Assembly: GCA_017635465.1 (NCBI GenBank)
Contig: JAGBLL010000036.1
Location: 68,590-132,589, forward strand
Reading direction: 5' to 3'
Source: Bacilli bacterium
GTDB lineage: Bacteria; Bacillota_I; Bacilli_A; RFN20; CAG-826
Length of the DNA: 64,000 bases
The notes under the pieces are model-generated. The model had not been told where the DNA came from, ran no database searches, and saw nothing but the letters and a program-made list of their open reading frames with translations. Positions 42,550 through 51,492 of the stretch are shown piece by piece. Made by a program: the position numbers and the translations under genes. Position 1 is the first letter of the stretch, and each line of letters starts with the position of its first letter.

Positions 42550-45500
42550 ATGGAAAACGAAAATAAAGTCTTAAAAGTCTTAAAACCAACAGTACGTGTT
42601 TTAACTCTTATCTCTATTGCCTTAGGTTTAGTGGCTATTGCTGTCTTAGTGTTATTCAACTTCTCAGACGTCTTTACCATCTATACCGATGATGGCACAA
42701 AATACGCAGATGGCTTTTCTTATCCAGGCTATCAAGCTATCTTCTCTGGTTTCGGTAACATGATTATTCAAGGTTACACAGAAGCTACATTCAACATTTG
42801 GACATTCTTAGGATGTTTCTTACCATTAATTGGTTGCATCGTTGCTTGTATTATACTCTCAACAAACTTCTTAAGAAGAGGCACAAATAAAAAGAAAGCA
42901 ATCGTAGAAGGCGTTGTCGCAGTTTGCTTAATCTTCGGTGCATTTATCCTCTTGAACGTTGATAAATTATGGATCGAAAATGCTAAACACGTGACTGGTT
43001 CTTACACTAATTATTACGAAGCATACTTATTACCTGCAATTAATGGTGAATTATACTTCGGTAGAGATTACTTCCCAGTCGTCACATTCGTCGTCTGCTT
43101 AGTGGTCGGTATCATCAAAGCTATTAACTGTGGCTTACTCTTGTTCCAAAAGTACTACGCTAGAAAAGTTAATAAACAAAACGTCGAAATCAGCAAACAG
43201 GAGGAGACGGACATGAAAGCAAAAAACAGAAGAATTACATATTTAGCCGTTACAGGCATAGCGGTCCTTGCCATCTTAGGTGGCGCGACAATCGCCGCAA
43301 ACATGCAAGCTAATAACTTAGACTTATTGCTTGGTCGTGGTAAACAACACACAAACGACAACAGTGCTTTAAGTGGTAATTACATTGATTTCAAATTTGA
43401 TAATCAAGATGATGCCTTAAAGAATGCTCAGAGAATGACACAATTAACCGCGGAAGAAGGTATGACGTTATTAAAGAATAAAGATAATGCTCTTCCACTT
43501 GCCGCTAATGAAGGTGTTACTGTCTTAGGCTATTACTCCTGGCACAACAATATGTCTGGTGGTGAAGATCCAGCTACCACAAGTGGTGCAGTCTCTCTCG
43601 CCAACGGCATTGAACAAGATGCAGCTATCCCATTCAATGCCGCGACAAAACAAGCATACGCTAATGCAAGTGGTGACTTCTCTGAACCAGCCACAGCTTT
43701 AGCCAGTGTGGAATCAACATTCGCTCAATACCCAACCGCAGTTATCACATTAAAGAGAAATTCCGGTGAAGGTAATGATCAATCTTTAAATCAAGGTGCT
43801 TCTGAACAAAATAGAAGTGGTCTTGTCATCACAAACGCTGAATTAAAACTCATCGATTACGCTTGTAAGAAATTCAACAAAGTTATCATCGTTATCAACT
43901 CTGCTAATGCGATGGAATTAGGTTGGTTACAAGAAAACGATCCACATATGAACAATGGTATCTATACTGATCCATATACCAATCAACAATATGACTTCAG
44001 CAAAGTTAAAGCCGCTATTTGGGCAGGCTGCTGTGGTTCACAAGGTGGTGTGGCATTAGCCAATATCTTAAAAGGTTCTGTTAACCCATCCGGTCACCTC
44101 GTTGATACATATGTTCGTGATTTAAGAAACGATCCAACATATAAGAATTTTGGTTCCTATGTCTATAGCAACTCTGACGAACTCAATTCATACCAAGACG
44201 AAACATTCTTCGTTGAATATGAAGAAGGTATCTATGTCGGTTATAGATATTACGAAACAGCGTATAAAGAAGCAAAAGATGGCAACTATGCTGGCTTTGA
44301 TTACGCTAGAGAAGTTGTTTATCCATTCGGTTATGGTTTAAGTTACACAACATTCTCACAAAAATACGTCGGTACACCAAGTTTTGATGCTAAGACAAAC
44401 GAATACACATTCCAAGTCAAAGTGACAAATACTGGTACAGTTGCTGGTAAAGGTGTTGCTCAGATTTATGTGAACGCTCCATATACCGCTGAAAACAAAA
44501 CAAACCATGTTGAAAAAGCACATGTCGTCTTAGCAGGCTTTGGCAAAACTGAAGTTTTAGCCGCTGGTGCTTCTGAAACATTGACAATCAAAGTTAATAG
44601 AGACTATTTCACAAGTTACGATTATCAAGTTGAAAAAGCTTATTTATTAGACGCTGATGAATACAAGTTCTACTTATCCGATAACTCCCATTCTTGGGCG
44701 GAAATCGATGAATTAACAACTGGTAAAGAAAAAGTCTTATGGACTGATACACTTGCTAAGAAAGTTGTCTTTAAAGAAGGCAAAGATGGTAAGCGTCCAA
44801 CCGACTTATCAGTCGCTGTTAATAAAGAAGATGATGAATTAAATTATCACTTCAAGAATTATGGTGGCGAACACGATCATGGTGAAGGCTTTGCCATCAA
44901 CTTTACAAGAACAGATTTTGCTAAATCATTCCCACAATCTCCACGTGATGAAGATATGGAATTAACTGATGCAAGAGCATTAGAACAAGTTGCAAAATAT
45001 GATGTTTGGGCGGAAAAGAACAACCCAATTACTGAAATGCCAACAGTTAATACTGACCCAACAAGTTACACGCTCGCTTCTATGAGAGGTGTTGATTGGG
45101 ATGATCCAAAATGGGATGACTATATGAATCAATTCACCAAAGCCAAAATGGTGGAAATGGTCACCAATGGTGGTTGGAATGAAAAAGCCGATCCTGAAAA
45201 TGGTGTCCCAGAATCATATGATGCTGACTCCCCATATGGATACTACGCTGCTGCGTTATCAATCAAGAACATTAATAAGTGGTATTGTGGCGACCCAATG
45301 GTTGCAGCTACATTCAATGAAAAACTCGCTAGAGAATTAGGCGAAGCCTTCGGTGAAGAAGCTCATGCTAACTACTTAGCCGGTGGTTCCTTAATTACAG
45401 GTATCTACGGTTATGGTCTCAATATGCATAGATCAGCCTTCTGTGGTAGAAATTATGAATATTATTCAGAAGATGGCATTTTAGCCGGTAAGATGGCCGC

Positions 45501-46218
45501 TGCTGAAGCAGGTGGCGCTTCCGAAAAAGGCTTAATCGTCTTCATGAAACACTATGCCTTAAACGATCAAGAAACAAACCGTCAAAAGAATGGTTACTGT
45601 GCCTGGGTTAATGAACAAGCTTTCCGTGAAGTCTACCTCAAAGGTTGGGAACTTTATATGAAAGAAGCCAAGATGACAGTTAGATACTATGCTCAAGAAG
45701 GCGAAGTTCTTGCTTCCAAATTATCTGAAAAGACAATGTCTGCTGCTACAGGCATCATGACTTGCTATAACAGAATTGGTGCTACATGGGGTGGTGCTTC
45801 CGTCTCCTTACATGGTATCTTACGTGACGAATTCGGTTTCACAGGTACTGCTATTACAGATGCTGGTGGTCAAAAGAATACATATATGACTTCTGACTTC
45901 ATGCTTAGAAGAGGTGGCCACTTAACATTAACAAATAATGGTACTGATGGCTTATATGACACATCCTCTCCAACTGCAGTCTATTACCTTAAAGATGCAA
46001 CAAAGCATATCTTATTCAACAAGGCTAATAGTAACTGTGTCCAAGGTATTTCACCAAGTGCTTCCATTTGGTACGAAATGAGTCCATGGAAAGGTGGCTT
46101 CATCGCTGCTTGGATTATCGTTGGTGTTCTTGCCTTAGCTGATGCAGCCGTCATTACACTCATTGCCCTTAACAAGATTAGTGTTAAGGAAAGAAAAGAA
46201 CCAGAAGAAGAATATTGA
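42550..46218 (+). CDS. Permuted GH3 glycosidase fused to a 4-TM domain, anchored at both ends (GH3-3)
   Basis: A 1,222-residue protein. Residues 1-221 form a four-helix membrane domain (about 14-37, 83-106, 118-137 and 174-200) of unknown function. A fifth helix (229-250) leads to a permuted GH3: alpha/beta domain (EEGMTLLKNKDNALPL), FnIII-like domain (PFGYGLSYTTF, VTNTGTVAGKGVAQIY), then the barrel (GLNMHRSAFCGRNYEYYSED, MKHYALNDQETNRQ, nucleophile Asp1104 in GFTGTAITDAGG). A last helix (about 1182-1205) anchors the C-terminus. Inside the gene AGGAGGAG stands 6 nt before the in-frame ATG of Met222, so a shorter 1,001-residue form could also be made. Confidence 0.9.
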   Translation: MENENKVLKVLKPTVRVLTLISIALGLVAIAVLVLFNFSDVFTIYTDDGTKYADGFSYPGYQAIFSGFGNMIIQGYTEATFNIWTFLGCFLPLIGCIVACIILSTNFLRRGTNKKKAIVEGVVAVCLIFGAFILLNVDKLWIENAKHVTGSYTNYYEAYLLPAINGELYFGRDYFPVVTFVVCLVVGIIKAINCGLLLFQKYYARKVNKQNVEISKQEETDMKAKNRRITYLAVTGIAVLAILGGATIAANMQANNLDLLLGRGKQHTNDNSALSGNYIDFKFDNQDDALKNAQRMTQLTAEEGMTLLKNKDNALPLAANEGVTVLGYYSWHNNMSGGEDPATTSGAVSLANGIEQDAAIPFNAATKQAYANASGDFSEPATALASVESTFAQYPTAVITLKRNSGEGNDQSLNQGASEQNRSGLVITNAELKLIDYACKKFNKVIIVINSANAMELGWLQENDPHMNNGIYTDPYTNQQYDFSKVKAAIWAGCCGSQGGVALANILKGSVNPSGHLVDTYVRDLRNDPTYKNFGSYVYSNSDELNSYQDETFFVEYEEGIYVGYRYYETAYKEAKDGNYAGFDYAREVVYPFGYGLSYTTFSQKYVGTPSFDAKTNEYTFQVKVTNTGTVAGKGVAQIYVNAPYTAENKTNHVEKAHVVLAGFGKTEVLAAGASETLTIKVNRDYFTSYDYQVEKAYLLDADEYKFYLSDNSHSWAEIDELTTGKEKVLWTDTLAKKVVFKEGKDGKRPTDLSVAVNKEDDELNYHFKNYGGEHDHGEGFAINFTRTDFAKSFPQSPRDEDMELTDARALEQVAKYDVWAEKNNPITEMPTVNTDPTSYTLASMRGVDWDDPKWDDYMNQFTKAKMVEMVTNGGWNEKADPENGVPESYDADSPYGYYAAALSIKNINKWYCGDPMVAATFNEKLARELGEAFGEEAHANYLAGGSLITGIYGYGLNMHRSAFCGRNYEYYSEDGILAGKMAAAEAGGASEKGLIVFMKHYALNDQETNRQKNGYCAWVNEQAFREVYLKGWELYMKEAKMTVRYYAQEGEVLASKLSEKTMSAATGIMTCYNRIGATWGGASVSLHGILRDEFGFTGTAITDAGGQKNTYMTSDFMLRRGGHLTLTNNGTDGLYDTSSPTAVYYLKDATKHILFNKANSNCVQGISPSASIWYEMSPWKGGFIAAWIIVGVLALADAAVITLIALNKISVKERKEPEEEY
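43199..43215 (+). promoter_or_regulatory. Internal ribosome site and in-frame ATG within GH3-3
   Basis: AGGAGGAG (43199-43206), 6-nt spacer, ATG (43213-43215). The frame is that of the GH3-3 gene and the residues that follow (MKAKNRRITYLAVTGIAVLA) look like a normal signal-anchor start. Confidence 0.6.
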
Positions 46219-46237
46219 TAGAAAACTTCATAAAATT

Positions 46238-46273
46238 CCTTTCTCGTGAAAGGGGCGCTCAATGCGCCCTTTT
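46238..46273 (+). terminator. Terminator after GH3-3 with competing upstream hairpin
   Basis: AAAGGGGCGC (46249-46258) pairs with GCGCCCTTTT (46264-46273). CCTTTC (46238-46243) pairs perfectly with GAAAGG (46248-46253), which overlaps the terminator arm. Confidence 0.88.
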
Positions 46274-46309
46274 CATTAAGAAAAACTTCTCAGCCATATA
46301 AACGAGAAG

Positions 46310-46891
46310 TTAATCATGATATTCATTATTTTTAAGAGAACTAACACCGTTTTTAATTAAATTAGTTATTAACTGTATCATATCTTCTTTTGGCATTGCT
46401 CTTTTTGTTTTAATCCAGCTACCATACATTGAACTAACACTCATATGATAGTGTTTGAAGACGATACTTTGTACCATTGGATCTAAATGAGAAAAAGTGT
46501 GAAGCATTTCTTTTTCTTTTAAAAGGATTAACGCGCGTTTTCTTGATAACTCCTTAGTATAGAAATAAGTATCCGTGGAGTTTATTTTTTGATAAACAGG
46601 ATTACTTTCGTTTAAATCAAAAAACGCCCTTACAACTGTCTCTACATCTTCCAACAGATTAATACCTCTAACGCGTTGATAAAAGCCTTTTATCGCTTCT
46701 TCTTGTAACTCAACAAAGATATCATCAAGTTGCTTATAATGTAAATAAAAGGTTCTTCTATTAAAACCGGCGGTATCACATAATTCTTTAACAGTGATTT
46801 TTAAATAGTCATCGTAATCAAGTATTAACTTTTTAAAAGCTTCTTTAAAATGTTTTTTTGTTTTTTGGACGCGTGGATCTAGTTCGTTCAT
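46310..46891 (-). CDS. TetR/AcrR-family transcriptional regulator
   Basis: A 193-residue regulator. The N-terminal helix-turn-helix is DDYLKITVKELCDTAGFNRR followed by TFYLHYKQLDDIF, the TetR signature. The C-terminal part is helical and resembles the TetR C-terminal dimerisation domain of Gram-positive DhaS-like members. It is divergent from GH3-4, with a 330-bp shared intergenic region holding a 9-bp perfect inverted repeat. It may repress itself and GH3-4. No clear ribosome site is visible. Confidence 0.88.
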   Translation of the reverse strand: MNELDPRVQKTKKHFKEAFKKLILDYDDYLKITVKELCDTAGFNRRTFYLHYKQLDDIFVELQEEAIKGFYQRVRGINLLEDVETVVRAFFDLNESNPVYQKINSTDTYFYTKELSRKRALILLKEKEMLHTFSHLDPMVQSIVFKHYHMSVSSMYGSWIKTKRAMPKEDMIQLITNLIKNGVSSLKNNEYHD

Positions 46892-46967
46892 TATTTTTTA
46901 CACACTTTTCGTGCTTTTGCGAATTAAGTTTACTAGAAAGATATGCGTATTACTACATAAATATATG

Positions 46968-46990
46968 TAATATTTTCAACTAAAATATTA
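46968..46990. promoter_or_regulatory. Perfect 9-bp inverted repeat, candidate TetR operator
   Basis: TAATATTTT (46968-46976), 5-nt centre, AAAATATTA (46982-46990). It lies about 80 bp from the tetR-like start and 70 bp upstream of the GH3-4 -35. Confidence 0.5.
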
Positions 46991-47059
46991 TAAAAATGCG
47001 ACTAGCCACAATAGGCAACAATAATTAATGCACATGTTCCTTAAATGTGTGTACTTTCA

Positions 47060-47088
47060 TTTACCAATAGCAAGATTGTCAATATAAT
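47060..47088 (+). promoter_or_regulatory. GH3-4 promoter
   Basis: TTTACC (47060-47065), 17-nt spacer, TATAAT (47083-47088). Confidence 0.6.
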
Positions 47089-47221
47089 AACGATAGGAAT
47101 GTCATATTTTTGATTTCGCAAAGTTATCTATTTTCTATGGAGATTTTTTGTGGCTGATATTCTGACTAATTTGGTACTTACGCGTATCGCGTATTTATAA
47201 GCTTTTTTAAAGGAGACTCGT

Positions 47222-50200
47222 ATGGACAAAAAGCAAAAAAAGAACGTAAAAGTTCTGACTGGCGTTTTGGCTCTTGCAGCAGGCATGGCAATTGCCTCTG
47301 CTACATCCGCTGCTCCAAGTTATGCTTCTTTTGCTGGTGAACAAAAGGGTAAATTCTATCCTGATTTTTCCACATATGCAGAAGAACAAGAATTTGCGGG
47401 CAATTTAAACGTCAAACTTATGCAGGAGAGTATTACTCTATTAAAGAATAAAGATGATGCTCTTCCATTAGCAAAAGGTTCTAATATCTCATTATTAGGA
47501 ACCCACTCTTATAGACCATTCTTAGGTGGTACCGGTTCTGGTTCTATCGGTGGCAGTTTCGCTACATTACCAGATAGCTTAACCGAAGCTGGATTAAACC
47601 TAAATGCTGCTATTGCTGATTACTATGAAGCACATGACTACAAATCAAATGTTTGTGTACAAGGTATGTTTACCTCTGCTTCTCAATCAGTTGATGGCCC
47701 TGCTGAAGAAGTTGCACAATTAAAAAACACATTCCAATTATATGGTGATGCAGCAGTTATCACACTTGGCCGTATCGGTGGTGAAGGTGATGATTTATTA
47801 AGAAATCAAGTTGGTACATCTGGCAATATTAAAGTCAATCAAGATGTTACTAAACACAGTCTTGAATTATTTGATACAGAAAAAGACCTTATTGAACTCG
47901 CTAAACAACATTGCGATAAAGTGATTATCTTAATCAACTCCGCTAACGCAATGGAAATTCCTGAATTGGAAGATGATCCTGATATTGACGCTATCGTTTG
48001 GATTGGTCAACCAGGTGAAACAGGCTTAAAGGGTGTTGGTCCAGTTTTAGTTGGTGATGTCGCTCCATCTGGCAAATTAGCGGATGTTTGGCCAGCTGAT
48101 TTCAAAAAAGATCCAACATGGTTCAACTTTGGTAATAACCAACAAAACAATGCATATGATGCTGAAAGCCAACAATTCGCCAGTGAATATGCAAATACTG
48201 TTACTAAGAAAGAAGGCAGCACTGTTGCCAACGGCACAAGATATGCTCTTGAAGAAGAAGAAGGCATTTATTTAGGTTACAAATGGTATGAAACCGCTGC
48301 AGCTGATGATGTTTTAGATAAGATTGCTATTTATGAAGCTGAAAAAGGTGTTATTCCAGAAGATAAAGATGGTGACAAATATTACAATCGTTCAACTGGC
48401 GTTGTCTATCCATTTGGTTTTGGCTTATCTTACACACAATTCACAAAGCAATTTGTCTCAACAGCTGAACAAATTAAAGCCGCTGTCAACGCCTCTTCTT
48501 CATTAGAAAGCAGTATCCCAGTTAAAGTTAAAGTTACTAACACTGGTACAGTTGCTGGTAAAGAAGTCGTTCAACTTTATAACCATGCTCCATATACATT
48601 AAACGGCATTGAAAAAGCCGAAGTCTCTTTAGCGGGCTTTGCTAAAACAGATCTTTTAAGACCTGGTAAATCACAAGTCGTTACAGTGGATGTTAGAGTC
48701 GGTGATTTAGCTTCATTCGACTATAATGACGCTAACGCAAACGGCTTCTCCGGTTGGGAAATCGAAGCAGGTAATTATGGATTAAGATTACAAGACAACT
48801 CTCACGATTGTCTTGCTGAATTAGAATTAGCATTAAACGCAAAAGAATTTAAGAAAGATGGTTCTGCTGCCACTGGTTTAACAGAATCTGAAAATTATAA
48901 TGTTTTATCTAAAGGTGATGATTACGATACATTATTACCAATCAAGAAACACGAAGCTGATAAAGATGGTGTCACATTCAAATTAATGACACGTTCTAAC
49001 CTTGTCAGTTCATTCCCAACAGCGCCAAAGGCTGAGGAACGTGTTTATCCAGATGTCGTTCTCGCTTTATTAACAAACTCCAATCAAAGATCTGGTGTTT
49101 CTAGCTATAGTGAAGGTGATGAAGGCTATGACCAATGGGCTAAATATTATCGTTACACTGGTTATTTCAATGGTTCTGATGACTTACCAACAGACCCATG
49201 GTATAAGACCAATGCTGATATCCCAGCTTCTTGGACACAATTAGCAACCGCTAGACAAAGTGGTACACAAACTGAAGTCCTCATCCAACAAATGTCTGGT
49301 TTAGATTTCAATTCTGATAGAATCGTTCCAGAAGGTCATCCATATGCTGGTTCAACTGAAGCCGAAGCTTGGAACAAATTCATGAACCAATTAACATATG
49401 CTGAATTAGCAGCATTTGTCCAAAACGGTGGTTATAGAACACCAGGCTTAAACGCTATTGGTAAAAAACAATCCGGTGACCAAGATGGTCCTGCCCAATT
49501 AAAAGGTACTCGAAATGGTGGCGACTTTGTTACAAACTTCAACCAAGCTGGTACACCATGGTGCTGCGAAGTCAACATTGCTTCTTCTTGGAACGTTGAT
49601 TTAGCTCACAAACAAGGTCTCTGTGTTGGTAATGAATCCTTATTCAATGGCAGTAATGGTTGGTATGGTCCTGCTATGAACATTCATAGATCTCCATTCT
49701 CTGGCCGTAACTTCGAATATTATTCACAAGATGGTGTCCATAGTGGTATCATCGCTGGCGCAGTTGTCTCTGGTGCACAATCCAAAGGTTGTAACGTCTT
49801 CATGAAGCACTATGCTTTAAACGATCAAGAAACAAACCGTATGGATGGTATTGCCACTTACAATTCCGAACAAGCTATTAGAGAAAATATTTTAAAACCA
49901 TTCGAATATGCAACAAAAGTTGGTCACGCTACTGCTGTTATGACAGCCTTCAATAGATCTGGTTCTATTCCTGCATTCGCTAACTATATGTTCAATGAAG
50001 AAATCCTCCGTCAAGAATGGGGCTTCATGGGCGAATCCGTTACAGACTACTACTCAGCTTCTATGGGTAAAGGTAACTACTTACAACGTGGTGGCTGCCA
50101 TATGGCCTTAAACGGTAACTTAAATTACAACACAAACGTCACAGGTACATCCACAAACACAAATGCTATCACTGGTATTTGGGATGCAACATTACGTGAT

Positions 50201-51370
50201 GGTAAAGGTGGTGTCCGTGATGGTCTTAAAGCAGAAGATGTCATTCCAGAATCTCCAACTCAATACTACGCTATCCGTATGGCCGCTACATATATCTGCT
50301 GGGTTGGCGCAAACTCCAACGCCATTCAAAATGGTGTCACAACAGTTGGTGCTACAGGCAATACAACAACAGCCGCTAACATCTTCTCATTTGATAATGA
50401 ACAAACAATTAGATATGGTAATCAAGTTGAAATCGATGTCAACGCTGATGCTAAACACATTCCATCAGATTGCTCTGTGAGATATGAAATCGCCGGTAAC
50501 TTACCAGAAGGCTTATCTTTCAATGCTTCCACAGGAAAAATCGTTGGTAGTGCTACAGCTCTTGGTACATACAATGTGACAGTTAGAGCAATTATTGATA
50601 ATTACATTTTAAGAACAGCTTCATTAAGAGTTAATGTTGGCCCAACAGCCCAAGTTAACGAAACTGTTTACTTAACACCAACCATTTATAAAGTCGGTGA
50701 TCACTATCAAAATAACCCAACATATGAAATTACTGTTGCTAATGAACCAACAGTCAGTGGCTTCGAAGGCGCTGAAATCGTTACTTTAGATGCAGAAGCC
50801 GCTACTGCTTTAGGATTAGAAGCTGGTACATATATCAAATTATCTTCTGCTGAAGCTGGTTTATTTAACATCCGAGTCAGTCAAGCAATCACATATAAAA
50901 GAAACGCTTGGCAAACAAGAAATGCTACTGTTACTACAGACTATAGCATCATGATCGGTACTCCAGAAGTTACTCCAGATCCAGTTGTCCATGGTGGTAT
51001 TGTTACTTCCGTTATCAACGATCAAGGTCACTTAGTTATTACTTACGAAGATGGCACAGTCGCTGATTTAGGCTTAGTAGTTGGTGCAAACGGTCAAGAC
51101 GGCGCACAAGGTCCTGCTGGCCCAGCCGGTGAAAAGGGTGATACAGGCGCACAAGGTCCTGCTGGCCCAGCCGGTGCTGACGGTAAAGATGGTGCACAAG
51201 GTCCTGCTGGCCCAGCCGGTGCTGACGGTAAAGATGGCGTTGACGGTAAAGATGGTACTTCCGCAAAAGGTTGTGGTGGCTCTATCGTTGCTACATCAGG
51301 CGTCATGGCATTATTCGCCGGTTTAGGCATTGCCATTATCTCTCTCAAGAGATCCAAAAAAGATAACTAA
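47222..51370 (+). CDS. Exported permuted GH3 with Ig-like, collagen-like and C-terminal anchor (GH3-4)
   Basis: A 1,382-residue protein. The N-terminal signal sequence (helix about 9-28, Ala-rich cleavage region) is followed by a permuted GH3: alpha/beta domain (MQESITLLKNKDDALPL), FnIII-like domain (PFGFGLSYTQF), then the barrel (GWYGPAMNIHRSPFSGRN, MKHYALNDQETNRMDG, nucleophile Asp942 in GFMGESVTDYYS). A putative Ig domain (about 1075-1140, IAGNLPEGLSFNASTGKIVG) and another beta domain follow, then 20 collagen-like Gly-X-Y triplets (1288-1347). The tail is KGCGGSIV, a hydrophobic helix and SLKRSKKDN. This tail has the motif-helix-basic layout of a sorting signal but is not LPxTG. AAAGGAG precedes the ATG. 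Confidence 0.9.
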   Translation: MDKKQKKNVKVLTGVLALAAGMAIASATSAAPSYASFAGEQKGKFYPDFSTYAEEQEFAGNLNVKLMQESITLLKNKDDALPLAKGSNISLLGTHSYRPFLGGTGSGSIGGSFATLPDSLTEAGLNLNAAIADYYEAHDYKSNVCVQGMFTSASQSVDGPAEEVAQLKNTFQLYGDAAVITLGRIGGEGDDLLRNQVGTSGNIKVNQDVTKHSLELFDTEKDLIELAKQHCDKVIILINSANAMEIPELEDDPDIDAIVWIGQPGETGLKGVGPVLVGDVAPSGKLADVWPADFKKDPTWFNFGNNQQNNAYDAESQQFASEYANTVTKKEGSTVANGTRYALEEEEGIYLGYKWYETAAADDVLDKIAIYEAEKGVIPEDKDGDKYYNRSTGVVYPFGFGLSYTQFTKQFVSTAEQIKAAVNASSSLESSIPVKVKVTNTGTVAGKEVVQLYNHAPYTLNGIEKAEVSLAGFAKTDLLRPGKSQVVTVDVRVGDLASFDYNDANANGFSGWEIEAGNYGLRLQDNSHDCLAELELALNAKEFKKDGSAATGLTESENYNVLSKGDDYDTLLPIKKHEADKDGVTFKLMTRSNLVSSFPTAPKAEERVYPDVVLALLTNSNQRSGVSSYSEGDEGYDQWAKYYRYTGYFNGSDDLPTDPWYKTNADIPASWTQLATARQSGTQTEVLIQQMSGLDFNSDRIVPEGHPYAGSTEAEAWNKFMNQLTYAELAAFVQNGGYRTPGLNAIGKKQSGDQDGPAQLKGTRNGGDFVTNFNQAGTPWCCEVNIASSWNVDLAHKQGLCVGNESLFNGSNGWYGPAMNIHRSPFSGRNFEYYSQDGVHSGIIAGAVVSGAQSKGCNVFMKHYALNDQETNRMDGIATYNSEQAIRENILKPFEYATKVGHATAVMTAFNRSGSIPAFANYMFNEEILRQEWGFMGESVTDYYSASMGKGNYLQRGGCHMALNGNLNYNTNVTGTSTNTNAITGIWDATLRDGKGGVRDGLKAEDVIPESPTQYYAIRMAATYICWVGANSNAIQNGVTTVGATGNTTTAANIFSFDNEQTIRYGNQVEIDVNADAKHIPSDCSVRYEIAGNLPEGLSFNASTGKIVGSATALGTYNVTVRAIIDNYILRTASLRVNVGPTAQVNETVYLTPTIYKVGDHYQNNPTYEITVANEPTVSGFEGAEIVTLDAEAATALGLEAGTYIKLSSAEAGLFNIRVSQAITYKRNAWQTRNATVTTDYSIMIGTPEVTPDPVVHGGIVTSVINDQGHLVITYEDGTVADLGLVVGANGQDGAQGPAGPAGEKGDTGAQGPAGPAGADGKDGAQGPAGPAGADGKDGVDGKDGTSAKGCGGSIVATSGVMALFAGLGIAIISLKRSKKDN
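51101..51235 (+). repeat. Three tandem 45-bp repeats coding collagen-like GAQGPAGPAG units
   Basis: Units at 51101-51145, 51146-51190 and 51191-51235 each code 15 residues beginning GAQGPAGPAG; the second and third are identical in protein. They lie in the collagen-like stalk (51083-51262) of GH3-4 and could vary in copy number between strains. Confidence 0.9.
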
Positions 51371-51410
51371 TTGCTAATTTGCAGTTAAGTTGTTAATTAC
51401 AAACGAATAT

Positions 51411-51441
51411 GGCTCCCGTGAACACTATGCTCACGGGGGCC
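51411..51441 (+). terminator. GC-rich hairpin after GH3-4
   Basis: GGCTCCCGTGA (51411-51421) pairs with TCACGGGGGCC (51431-51441). It lacks a U-run, so it may be a partial terminator or 3'-end stabiliser between GH3-4 and the next lipoprotein gene. Confidence 0.6.
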
Positions 51442-51492
51442 TTATCAAGCATTAAAATGCATGCATATGCACGCATAGAAAAGAGGGTATTT

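Larger units (their letters stand above)
46892..47221 (+). other. 330-bp intergenic region between tetR-like gene and GH3-4
   Basis: The region is very AT-rich with no gene. It contains the inverted repeat at 46968-46990, a smaller ACATA-AATA-TATGT palindrome near 46954-46967, the GH3-4 promoter at 47060-47088 and a leader of about 130 nt. The direct repeat CGCGTA-T-CGCGTA lies near 47182, shortly before the ribosome site. I found no class-1 or class-2 LytTR repeat here. Confidence 0.6.

Noticed and set aside
46984-47060. Class-1 LytTR repeats before GH3-4
   Set aside because: TTAATGCA and TTAAATGTG occur but not at a 21-bp period and with poor matches.
51101-51235. CRISPR-like direct repeats
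   Set aside because: Units are contiguous 45-bp coding repeats without spacers and keep the GH3-4 frame.
51039-51357. Antisense frames over the collagen-like repeats
   Set aside because: Repeat-derived, biased composition, no start signals.
47222-51370. LPxTG sortase signal on GH3-4
   Set aside because: No LPxTG-like pentapeptide occurs before the C-terminal helix; the motif is GCGGS.
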